Below, in pieces: positions 53,750-64,000 of a stretch of DNA of 64,000 nucleotides (the stretch's first letter is position 1; each line of letters begins with the position of its first letter). This DNA comes from Pyrus communis. Taxonomy: Eukaryota; Streptophyta; Magnoliopsida; Rosales; Rosaceae. The notes beneath the pieces were generated by a model. It was not told the origin of the DNA. It saw nothing but the letters and a program-made list of their open reading frames with translations, and did not search any database. The translations under genes were made by a program, and so were the position numbers. The stretch covers positions 17,364,723-17,428,722 of the forward strand of contig NC_084804.1 of assembly GCF_963583255.1 (NCBI RefSeq), in the 5' to 3' direction.

Positions 53750-54111
53750 AGGAGAGGATCCTCTCCGGACCCGAACCCCTCCGGATCCCCAGATCCTCCT
53801 TCTTCTTTCTTTTTTGCAGTTTTGCTTCTTTTTCTTCTTCTTCATCAATCCTCCTCCTTCAATTCTGCATCTTCTTCTTCACTTTTTTTTTTGTTTTATT
53901 TATAGAGAAACTTCTACATGCTCAATTTTATACAACCACAATCGTTGACGACTATTACATCAACATTGCCGATAACCAGCGCTGGAGAGGCACAACGCCA
54001 ACTCCGGGAAAGCATGACGTCGACTCCGGAAAAGCCACGACACCGACTCCGCCCTTAAAGAAGAAGGATCCAGAGGATCCGAAGGGTTTGAGTCCAAAGA
54101 GGATATTCTCC
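53750..54111. mobile_element. Mutator-like MITE, 362 bp
   Basis: Arms of about 50 bp are inverted: GGAGAGGATCCTCTCCGGAC (left) and GGAGAATATCCTCTTTGGAC (reverse complement of right), each followed by (C/A)GAACCCCT / CAAACCCTT and CGGATCC. The repeat CCCTTTCTCT flanks both sides (53740-53749 and 54112-54121), fitting the 9-10 bp Mutator duplication. The interior is CTT-rich. Confidence 0.8.
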
Positions 54112-54261
54112 CCCTTTCTCTCTCCCCCACCCTCCTTCACCTCTATCTTTTTTCTCTCTTCACCTATCACCATCATTTCTCTCCTCTTTCACTCTCACCA
54201 ATATCTCTCTACTCTTTCACCCATCACCATCATCTTTCTTTACTCTTTCACCTATCATTAT

Positions 54262-54290
54262 CATCTCTCTTCTCTCTCTCTCTCTCTCTC
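54262..54290. repeat. (CT)n microsatellite
   Basis: TCTCTCTTCTCTCTCTCTCTCTCTC at the end of a longer pyrimidine-rich region (54105-54290). Confidence 0.85.
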
Positions 54291-54464
54291 ATGACACATG
54301 TCACTCATTCCTTCGTTCCTTTTTTCTTTTTTTTTTGTTATTATCAATAAAATTTTAATAAAAATACTTTTGATAGGATTTCATTAATAGAAATTTGTTT
54401 CTTAAAAATAATAATTTTGTAGGAAAACTAATGAAAATTCAAGTCCTTTTCTTATTATATTAGT

Positions 54465-54769
54465 TGTTGTAGAATTAGTGGGTGAATGCCCACTCAAAGG
54501 AATAAAGACTTGGGAATAGTATTTGATACTTTCAAAAGTGTCATCATTGTATTTGGATGGTTGTTATTACGGGAGTTGCTCTATAAATAGAGCACTTCGT
54601 GTGCTATCAAAACACACTGCGAAAGAAAGAGTCAAAGAAATAATATCAGTATCCCTCCCTCTCTTTATCTCTCATTCTTTTGTGCTATAGTTATAGTGTG
54701 ATATTTTGCACCTGCTTCACTCCTGTCCTTAGCAAAGGTTATCTCTCTAACTTTTGTTTATTTATAACA
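54465..54769 (+). repeat. 5' LTR of a Ty1/copia element (copia 1), 305 bp
   Basis: Starts TGTTGTAGAATTAGTGGG and ends TTATAACA, followed by CGTTATCAGCACGA, the leader string found after such LTRs. A TATA box CTATAAATAGAGC lies at about 54580. The 3' LTR is not in the window because the element is cut at 57695. Confidence 0.75.
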
Positions 54770-55384
54770 CGTTATCAGCACGACTCTCTAACTTTAACTA
54801 GTTCTCATCTCCCTTCACCGAAAAGAAAAAAAAAAAAAAAAAAAAGCTTCCTCCAAGGATTTTCTTGTTCTTCTTCTTCTCTCCCTCACCTGCATGATGT
54901 ACCCTCGCGATAAACTACTAGCACCATGCTTGCTTCTCGTTCTTAATTTAACAATTACTTATATCTTTGATTTCTTGTTTGGTGTAGTTCTTGATTACTA
55001 ACCCAATGTTTATTTATGTTAATTTTACTGCGGTCAAAGATGGTGCGGTACAATATCTCATCTTGAGCTGCAAATTTAATTTTATTGCAATTTTAGGTGA
55101 TGCGGTATAATAGCCCACCATGCTCTGCATATTTAAATTTTCCTGCTGCTTGAGTGGTGTGGAATAATCACCCATTCTATGCTTGTTTCAATGAGAATGG
55201 TGCGGTACAATCGCCCTCCTCATTAATCATGTAAATCTTGAGCTTGAAGTTTCGAGTGCTTATCATTTTGGCCTGAAGATCAAAATGAAAAATTTGTAAG
55301 AACGGAAGTTCTACTACTATATTCCTCCAGGAATACATATTATTGCAAATTCTTACACATCTCAATTTTCTTTCAGAAAAGAAA

Positions 55385-57695
55385 ATGACAAACTTGGCAA
55401 AGTTTGATTTTGTTGCCCTGGACATTACTAGGAATAACTACTTTACTTGGGTAGTGGATACCAAGATCCATCTGGAGGCAAGGAATCTTGGAGAAACCAT
55501 TAGGGAGGAAAACAGTGCATCATTTCAAGATCAGGCGAATGCCTCAAGTCAGTGGTTGAGTAAAATTATGTGATGTTCAGAATTAGCTGCCATATGAAGC
55601 TTTGTGAGGAAACCATCATTGAGGAGGGTATGCTGGAAAATACTTTCAGTACATTTCATACCTCCAACGTGCTCATGCAGCAGTAGTATAGAGGGTAAGG
55701 CTTCATTGAATACAACCAGTTGATATCTGTGCTCTTGGCAACTGAACAAAACAATGAGATCATGATGAAAAATCATCAGTCTCGACTTACTGGATCTGCA
55801 CCATTCCCATAAGTGAATGTTGCTTCCCTCGAAGTGAACGCCACATCCTCTGGTGGCAAGATGATGTGGCCACAAGCGAGGTTGGTGGAACGGGAAAGAC
55901 AAGAATCATGGTGTCCAGTTTCATAACCAGGTTCCAAGGCATAATTCAGCCTCGAGCTTCAAAAATGTAAATCGCCACAAAGTCAAAGCTCATATGAACA
56001 ATGCTCCTAGAAACTCTGAAGAAGCCTACCATAGATATGGTGGCAATGGGCACTAGGCGCGTACCTGTCGTACCCCAAAACATTTAGTGTATCTATATCA
56101 AGCCTCCCTCAAGGAGAAGGGTGTCGAGACCAATTTCCTCGACCAGGCTAGATAAATGGATATACCTGATCCAGTGTGCGACTTATGAGGGCAGTTGAAC
56201 ACAACCCACCTAGATGTCTCGAACTTCATTGTGGAAAGAGGGAATGAAATGTATCGGTCTGATTGAATCATTTATTCTTGATGTATTTTTATTCTGAACT
56301 TGTAGTTTAAAACTCACATTTCAATTCAATAAAAGTGGCATTTAAATTTCCTTTTATTATGAATAAGTTGTTTTTAATTGTGATCCCCTTTACTCAGAAA
56401 GTATGGATAAAAACTATGGTTATTCTCAAAACAAGAGAAATGACTGAGATATTTGTCTTGCAAACAGTGCAACTACGCATACAATACTTCGAGATCGAAA
56501 GTATTTCTCAAGCTTGATGCTTACAGAAGTAAGGATAACAACAATATCAAGCCAATTAAATGTAATTGAAGGCTCATGAAAAGCCCAAATCATGTTACCA
56601 AATGGAACAATATTGTCCATACAGAATGCGTTGTACGCTACTCGATCTACTCGAAATTTGTTGAGTTTTAAAGACATACGTTTAAATGGATACCACATTG
56701 AAATGAACAGTGCAGAAAATGTGGAGTATCTATGCATTATCTCCAATGATACCCAGAAACGTATATTGGAGAAGTTGCGTGGTTTATCAAGTGGATTGTA
56801 TTATACATACATAAAGACAATTGAATCACATACTGTCATGAACCAGAAATTCATTGATTCAAAGGTTTACATGATTTGGCATGATCGTCTGGGTTAGCCA
56901 AGATCCACCATGATGCGTAGGATCATTAATAACTCTAATAGACATCCATTATTGAGCATAAACATTGCTATTTCAAATGATAACCCTTGCAAGGCTTGTT
57001 CTCAAGGGAAGTTGGTGATTAGACCATCATAACTAAAGGTTGATGCTAAATTCCCATCATTTTTGCAAAGAATTCAAGGGGATATTTGTGGGCCTATTTA
57101 ACCATCTTGTGGACCATTTCGACATTTTATGATTTTGGTTGATGCTTCTACCTGATGGTCACATGTTGTCTCTTGTCTACTTGGAATGTAGCTTATGCGA
57201 GACTTCTTGCTCAGATAATTAAGTTGCAAGCACAGTTCCCAGAATACCTCATTAAGTCAATCCGACTTGATAATACTGGTAAATTTACGTCTCGAACCTT
57301 TGATGATTACTACATGACATTGGGCATTGATGTTGACCACCATGTTCCTCATGTCCATATTCAAAATGGTCTAGCAAAAACATTTATCAAGCAGCTTCAA
57401 TTAATAGCTCGCACTCTGCTCATGAAAACAAAATTGTTAGTATCTGCATGGGGACATACCATCTTACATGCTGCATCATTGGTTCAATTGAGACCTAAAG
57501 CCAACCACCAATACTCTTCAGTACAACTCGTGTTTGGGCATTAGCTAAACATTTCACATTCACGAGTTTTTGGTTGTGCTGTTTATGTGCCTATTGCACC
57601 ACCACAATGCACTAAAATGAGACCTTAGCGTAAAATGGGAATTTATGTGGGTTTTGATTCACCATTTATCATTAGATATTTGGAACCCTTGGCAT
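55385..57695 (+). pseudogene. Ty1/copia gag-integrase remnant (copia 1)
   Basis: Gag starts MTNLAKFDFVALDIT at 55385, with YFTWVVDTKIHLEA and LGETIREEN, and in another frame KLCEETIIEEGMLENTFSTF (about 55590-55650). The region before integrase has IQNALYA, RNLLSFKDIRLNGYHIE (56620-56700) and GLYYTYI. Integrase parts have CKACSQGKL (about 56990), FLQRIQGDICGPI (57060-57100) and SRTFDDYYMTLGID with HVHIQNGLA (57290-57375). At least ten stops or shifts. Reverse transcriptase and RNase H are absent because the copia 2 LTR begins at 57696. Confidence 0.8.
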
Positions 57696-59486
57696 TGTTG
57701 GAAATGTGCCCTAAAACCAATCATATGATGATACTTTATGGACATTTCACATGTTAAACTAATCTAGTTTAATATTAAGGGCAAACATTATTGTTTGAGC
57801 CGTCTCGTATAAATGTTATATGCTTAAACGATAAGTCCAAGGAATATGTGATTGGAAGAATGCGATCTAAAGAAGTTAGATTCATGAGACCATTCTTTCG
57901 TTGACACATCCTAAACGTTCCTGATCATAGGATTGTCAATTGGGCATTGACAGTCCGTTAAGATCAGTACGTGCTATGTCTTCTCTCAGGGAGAGTGACT
58001 AGTCTCGAGTCATTGGTGTGTGTGACATCAAGACAAGCATGTAGGTGCTCAATAGAGAATGAGTTCACTGAACACGATCAACGAGGGGTTCTCATATTCA
58101 TGTCACATGAGAACTCATGGTTGGGATAATGCAAAGTAGTCCTTTGACCTGAGGCATCACAACTGTCTTGTGGTTAGGTCCTTAATCTTTGATTATGTCA
58201 AAGTCACTCCATCAGGAGGGTGTCCACGGCATCGTCGGGGTTAAGCCACTTAGCCATGGAGGCAAGTGAATGCGCAACAAGGGATCTCTAACCTTCAAAC
58301 TGTTTGAGGGAGAATACTCTATGATATGATTTAGAATCTTTGGCCAGAGTATGAATGAGATGTTGGAATGCGTTCCAAATCACATTCAAGGTAATCATAT
58401 AAGCACAAGACTCACATTGGATAGTAGACATGAATAAACTATCAAACCAAACAATGTGGTCAAGAGTATTGTATTAGAGAAAGACCGTATTGCATTTGTA
58501 ATCCTAAACTGAATAGGTTCTCCACCTCTTCTGATTAGCTTGGGTAACCATGACATGCTGCTAGGCGTCAACCATGGTTTGTGGAAGCCCTAAAAGTGTA
58601 TTATCACTAACGGGAGAATTGAAAGTAAGTTTCAATTCACAATCGATTAGAAAGAGTTTTAATCGCCCACTGCCTCGCTAAAAGGAACCTAATGGATCGT
58701 TCACCGAGTAAGGTAGAGTTTGAAGAAACAACAGAGATGAGTAAGAATAATTAAATGGTTTAATTATTTATCTAAGGCTAGGATTAATTAATATGTTAAT
58801 TAATCAAACGAATAAGTTCGTTAAAGACCTCGGGTTAGTTTTTGGCCGCAAGGCCCAATGGGATTTGAATGTCAAGCCCATTAACTCAAGTTGTATGACA
58901 ACTTGAATAAACAAAAGGCTTGAAAGCCCAATAAACCCTATGGCCGGCCATGTTAGAAGAATAGGGCATTTGGTCCATTAGGTCACTTATTTGAAGGGAC
59001 TATATAAAGGACTTTATAGCCTAAAATTCATTAAGGGTTATTTTTGGGGAAAGGATGAGAATACAAGCTCTCTTTTCTCTCTAAAATTTCGGCCACCTTG
59101 GAGGGATCATCTAGCAATCAAACTCCTCCAAGGTCACTCATTTCTTCTTCATTATGCCTTGGTGATGAATCATTAGAGGTTCTCAATTTTGGGAACTTGG
59201 AGAAACCTTTTCATCCATCCAAATCCATGGATCTAAGATGCAAGGAATGAAGGCCCTCTCTTTGGGTGATTAGCCTTTGCTTATGCAAAGAGGAATCTAC
59301 AAAGGTATTGATTTCTCAACTCACTTTGTTTTGAGTTGACTCTTGGTTCACCTATCTACTAGGCTTTGAAGTTCATGGGTTAAGTTTTGTTTTTGAGTGC
59401 ATATAAACATGATTCCACCTTTTAATTGTTAATTGCATGTTGTTGATGTTGCTCAAATGAACTTGTTTTTCACAAATCTTCCTTCA
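57696..59486 (+). repeat. 5' LTR of a second copia element (copia 2), 1791 bp
   Basis: Starts TGTTGGAAATGTGCCCTAAA, ends CTTCCTTCA, and is followed two bases later by a tRNA-Met type primer site. A CTATATAAAGG TATA box is at about 58999. The presumptive target duplication GGCAT precedes it (57691-57695); the other copy would lie outside the window. The 61-codon frame at 58991-59176 is LTR sequence. Confidence 0.75.
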
Positions 59487-59488
59487 AG

Positions 59489-59501
59489 TGGTATCAAGAG
59501 C
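59489..59501 (+). other. Primer binding site (initiator tRNA-Met type)
   Basis: TGGTATCAAGAGC just after the LTR matches the plant copia consensus TGGTATCAGAGC with one inserted base. Confidence 0.75.
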
Positions 59502-60665
59502 CTAAGTTTAGTAGTTGGTGAATCCTTTTGGGTTTTGTAGTTCATAGTTTGTGATTTGAATGTTGTAATTGTTACAAGCTTTATTCTTGCTTCTTTGAAT
59601 GTAAATTTTGTTAGAAAATTTGTCATCTCAAATGTTGTAGATGTAGTTCATATGAGCATGAATTTTGAAGCTAAAATTTGGTGCCATGTTTTTTGGGAAA
59701 TTCGGCCAAATCCAAAGGGTGGATTTTTGGGTTCTTGTTTGACTTGTTAAAAGTGTTTTAAAGTGACTTTTGGAACCCCTATGTACCCTAGTATGGTTGT
59801 ATGTTATTTCCCTTAAGTTTGAGTGGTTTTGGTATGTTTTTGGGTGAAGAATGTTCATGGAGCTCTTATGGGTTTTCATGGATGTTCTTCATTGTTCTTG
59901 ATATGTTCTTGCCAAGAACAAAAGGTTTGGTGTTTTGATTCAAAGTTTTGATTTATTTCATAAAGTTTTTGTTTTGAAATATTTCTTATGTTTAAATATC
60001 TTAGATATTTGTGTTGAAAAATTAAAGAAATTTTAGTGGGTAGGTGTGTAATGATTTATTCCATTTCACACACCCCACTTACAAAACTTTGAAATTTTTT
60101 TATATACTTTGCTTCAATGGCCGGCCACCCTACTCAATTAGGGTCCTTGTGGGGCTTTTATGCAATTACATAAAGTTTTGATACTTTTGTGTATTTGTAC
60201 TTTGACCCATAAGTTTACGTTTTTACGTAAAGGTCCAAAATCACTAAAAGGACAAATTGTTTTGCTCCTTTAATGAAGTTTTAGCTTTAATGGAAATTTT
60301 TGGGTTCTAGTTGTAATTACATGAAGTAGTGGACTTTTGTGTTTTTACAAAGTGACCCCAAAAGTTTAAGTTTTGCAAAATGGCCCAAAAGTTGAGGTCA
60401 TAGCATTTTGGCCCAAATTAGGTAGAGAACAAAATTGTTTTGTCTCTTTAAATGAGAATTGGATTTTCATTTCATTTAGCTCCATTTAAATCAATTTTAT
60501 GGATACAAAAACCAAATGAAAATGTTGCATTCAAGTTTAATTAGTTAAAGCGTTAATTAATTAAAGAAAGGGTGATTATGAACCTTAGCCTACGATAATT
60601 GAGCTATGTGAAAGGCCGTTTCAAATTTGTTTGAACCATGGGAATGTGTAGATTAAATTTTGGTT

Positions 60666-60775
60666 GTAATTTGATATGATCAATTGTTGTAAAAGAGCAT
60701 AAGCTCTTCTTTACTTTAAAGTAATTTGATTTGATCAATTGTTGTAAAAGAGCATAAGCTCTTATTTACTTTGAA
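60666..60775 (+). repeat. 55-bp tandem duplication in the copia 2 leader
   Basis: Two head-to-tail units, GTAATTTGATATGATCAATT... and GTAATTTGATTTGATCAATT..., with about three differences. Each contains the hairpin AAGAGCATAAGCTCTT. Confidence 0.9.
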
Positions 60776-61352
60776 GTACTCCTTTCTTGTTTTATTCGAT
60801 ATGCATGAAATTGGAGTAGTTGGGTCCAACGCCCTAAGACAACACGCCTTAATGTGATTAAACGCGTAACTAAAATCAATCTCCATCCCTAGTCCGAGAT
60901 TCAACACAAGGCTCGTGTTGGATCTAATCAAAGGTTCATAGTCATCCTAAGGCCCTAAGGCAACTATATAGTCCATCAATGAATGCAAATCTTATGTTAG
61001 TAGTACCATATAGTCTTGCTTTAAAAACCGTTTTAAAAGCATAGTGGGAGTATTATATACTACTAAATCAATCATATGGACCAATAGTTGTAATAGGACC
61101 AAAATGTTTTAATTGGATTAAAATGTATGTTTATATGTGATGAGACCTAAAACCCTCAACAAACCATTATTAAGTTGATAAGCGAGAGATGCTTTGAATA
61201 TCTCTTCGTGGCCTTCCACCGTGGTAGGCTCCAATCGTTTGTGACTTGTACACCGGCTTCACCCTATCATGGGGGAGTACAAAGTGCATGCTTACACTCA
61301 GGAGGAGTTTATACACATATGATGAGGTGAGTGTAGGCAACGAGGATGGCCA

Positions 61353-61562
61353 ATATCATATCATTGTGAGGCTATTCTTGAACCCTTTCATGAACTAAGC
61401 ATGGTGGGAATAACTTAACTAAGTGCAATGGCGCCGATATCATATCATTGTGAGGCAACATTCTCTAGAGGCCAAATAAGATGGGTACTTGCAAGAGATG
61501 CAAATGAGTAAGCGTACTCTCTCATTATTATTAATGCTAGCCGATATCGTATCATCGTGAGG
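61353..61562 (+). repeat. Triplicated ATATCATATCATTGTGAGG motif
   Basis: Copies at 61353-61371, 61437-61455 and 61544-61562 (the last with two changes), spaced about 85 and 107 bp, in the region just before gag. Confidence 0.85.
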
Positions 61563-64000
61563 TGGGCTTGGTAATAGTGAGCCTCCCATACCCTACTAAG
61601 AGTTTCCTCCAAAACTCTCGAATTCCGATGAGGGATATGGAATTTGCCAAAAATAGTGGGTGGTGCTATTTTGATTTAAAGACCCGGATCAAATAGCTTA
61701 AAATCAATCAATTTATATTTGTTATGTATTTGTTTACCAATATATTTGCAAACGCTATCCAAAACTTGACAAAGAAAAACCGAACGCTTTAGTTTCCGAA
61801 CTTGGTACCACAATCCCATAGATTGTCTTGAATGGATTGTAAAAGTACCTAAGTAGTCTCATCCTCACAATCTTCCTATTGATAATGTATCAATGGAAGA
61901 ACATGTTAGATAAGTCTACCATGAAGAGGACAGTGCAAACTCTAGTGCTTGTCTCTTTGTTACACGAACAAGGAACTTGAGAAGTAAGCACAAAGGCATG
62001 GACACTTTATGTGCCATGATTCTTCACTTACAAATTGTTGTATGAAGAAATGAGAGTTTCCTTGAACAACTCTTGAAAGTTTGTTATTATGTTTAGAACA
62101 TAATGGTTGGTTGACAAAAATAGTCCATTTATATGGACTTATGATGATTTTGAATCATTGAGTGTTGAAGTGTTAAACCACTTAACGAGACGGAAACTAG
62201 GCAAGGACTTCACCTTTGTGTCCCTATCCTAATGGTTCACTAAGTTTATTGTAAACTATATAGTGAACAATAACCGCACGCTCTCCAAATCGTTTGATGT
62301 GTATAACACATTTGAAATAAGTTTCAAGAGAGATAGTGGGAGTTTAGGGACCATGACTAATGTAGTCAAAAGGGAAGTCAAATGAAGAAAGCAAAAATAA
62401 CTCCAAGGGAACAAACTTTCTTTATGAATGGACATTGGAAGGGGTATTTGCAAGAAATGTCTTGCAAGTGTCAAGAACGCACCTTTCGAAGGTATTGTAA
62501 AATGTTCTTGAATAGTTCAAAACAGTTGGTTCTTCTACTTGAATGTTTGATTCTGTATTAGTAACTATGTTTTACAATTGTTGTAAAAGTGTGCTAATAA
62601 AAAGTAGAAGATTAATGAGAGAAGAGAAAGTTCTTCACATTCGGAAAGTGAATAAAATATAGATCTCTGCGAAAGCGGATTGTACTTACTTCCTCATATG
62701 AACTACCAAAGAAATTGGAAAATACTAAAGATTGTCTTTACATTCCAATTTTAAGGAACTTGAATCCGTCACTATAGTAGAGATGGATGAATGTTTTGTT
62801 TGACAAAACATTGTTCTTTATTAATCAATAATTAGATTATTGTAATTTAATTGGTTGTCTCTATAGTAGAGATGATGTGGTAGTTTAACTGTTTAGAATA
62901 CGATGATGCTTAAAACCCAAAAAGGTTGCAAGGTAGTGACTAATCCCAACTGAGTTGTGATACCTCTAAAACATAAGTTACGAGTTGGTCATAGATGGAT
63001 GCTTTGGATCGTTAGATCCGGATCCAATACCTTCTTGTTAAAATTGTATAGAGGCGAAATGTTCGAATCTTTATTCTTTTGGAAAGAAGAAAGAATCACA
63101 AAGTTGTTGAGGTTAATTCACTTAGATATTAGTGGCACTTGTCCACAACATAATACTACTCATGATTGTATGACATTCACCGAAGATCACTCTCGGTTGG
63201 ACTATAGTTTATTTTGAATAAACACAAGTCCGAATACTTTGCAAAAGGTTTCAAAGAATTCAAGAAATGTAAGTTGATGAGTAAGACGTCTAAAGTATTT
63301 ACCTCCTTGGATTTGATCCAAGGAAAGATAACACTTTAGATGAGTTTCCTTGAAAGATATCAAGGAAAATGGCATCATAAGATAATGAATTTCTCCACTA
63401 GGAGAAGAACGAACTTGAATAAAATTTAGTTCGTTGGATGTTATCTATTACCCATATATAGGATATATATATACTTCTAAAAACAATATGATTGTCAATT
63501 AGAAGATCTTCCAAAATTTTCATAACTCCATAAGATGTAGTTGGAAAGAAAGACAAATCTTAAACATGTTAAGATTTGGGGTTGTGTGCTAATAAGCAAT
63601 ATTTGTTTGATATGATCAACAAATATAACAACCTAGTTCCTACACCACAAGCTCCAAGGTAGTCGAGAAGGATTTATAAATCGTCTCAAGACATATAAGT
63701 TGTACAGATCCATCCATCATGAATCTCAGCAAGTTAGTGGGAGCTATAAGCATCTTATGAGAAAAAGGATCAAATCGTTTGATTTCTCATAAAGATGTAA
63801 ATGAATCTTTTGTTTACTAGGTTTACAAAAGATTAGTGGGAGTTAATCATATTCCTAAATTTGAATATATATACATGATATATATTAATTTTGAAAATGA
63901 AAGGAATTCTTCATCGTTAAAGTTATGACTTTAAACATTCTATAATGATAGAATGTATATGGGAGACATAGTCTATATACATGGGATGGAAATCTATAAT

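Larger units (their letters stand above)
59502..64000 (+). pseudogene. Copia 2 leader, gag and integrase remnant (runs off window)
   Basis: 59502-61750 is leader sequence without a long frame. About 62160-62330 resembles copia gag (EVLNHLTRRKLGKDF, FIVNYIVNNN), and 62425-62480 may be a damaged zinc knuckle (NGHWKGYLQ). 62957-63217 covers the pre-integrase/integrase junction: LYRGEMFESLFF, LLRLIHLDISGT and CMTFTEDHSRLDYS. Further on (63230-63600) are HKSEYFAKGFKEFKK and LKHVKIWGC, typical of the integrase core end. Several stops. The RT and 3' LTR would be beyond 64000. Confidence 0.75.

Noticed and set aside
58991..59750. Short plus-strand frames near the copia 2 LTR end
   Set aside because: They lie in LTR or leader sequence and have no conserved motif.

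Overview
The window is plant nuclear DNA: intron-containing genes of plant families, AT-rich spacers and dense nested LTR retrotransposons, CACTA, hAT, Mutator-like and Harbinger-like elements. Repeat families such as the Cassandra 5S-bearing TRIM and the style of the gag and antisense ORFs suggest a woody rosid, most likely Rosaceae (apple/pear type). That placement is an inference from memory of these families.

Only two genes look intact. The first is an eight-exon amino acid permease on the + strand (5497-8627, 514 aa). The second is a single-exon subtilisin-like protease of the SBT1.6 type on the - strand (42665-44980, 771 aa). Each has a small inverted-repeat element within about 350 bp of its start codon.

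Region by region: 1-2050 holds a decayed Ty1/copia fragment split by a Harbinger-like element with a TAA target duplication. 2051-5500 is spacer with three MITEs. 5403-8627 is the permease, followed by a probable relic of one of its exons and a MITE. 10190-10881 is the LTR end, leader and start of gag of a Ty3/gypsy element. This gag appears interrupted by a 25-kb composite CACTA locus (10882-36058) and to resume at 36059. The CACTA locus contains a broken TNP2-type transposase gene, a full-size ORF2 relic and three short ORF2 paralogues, all on the - strand, among many GCGACGAA-type subterminal repeats. Nested in it are a Cassandra solo LTR (14409-14692), a young gypsy-type LTR element without pol but with an antisense ORF (16861-25648), and a nearly intact hAT element (31439-35022).

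36177-41731 is a tandem duplication of about 2 kb; the copies are separated by a CACTA ORF2 fragment and each carries a private transposon insertion whose empty site is visible in the other copy. After the protease gene come more hAT and Mutator-like elements (45178-54111). A decayed copia element (54465-57695) follows, interrupted by a second copia element (57696 to the window edge).

The window is best read as two host genes in a stack of nested insertions. Target-site duplications, frame continuity across insertions and LTR similarity give their relative order.
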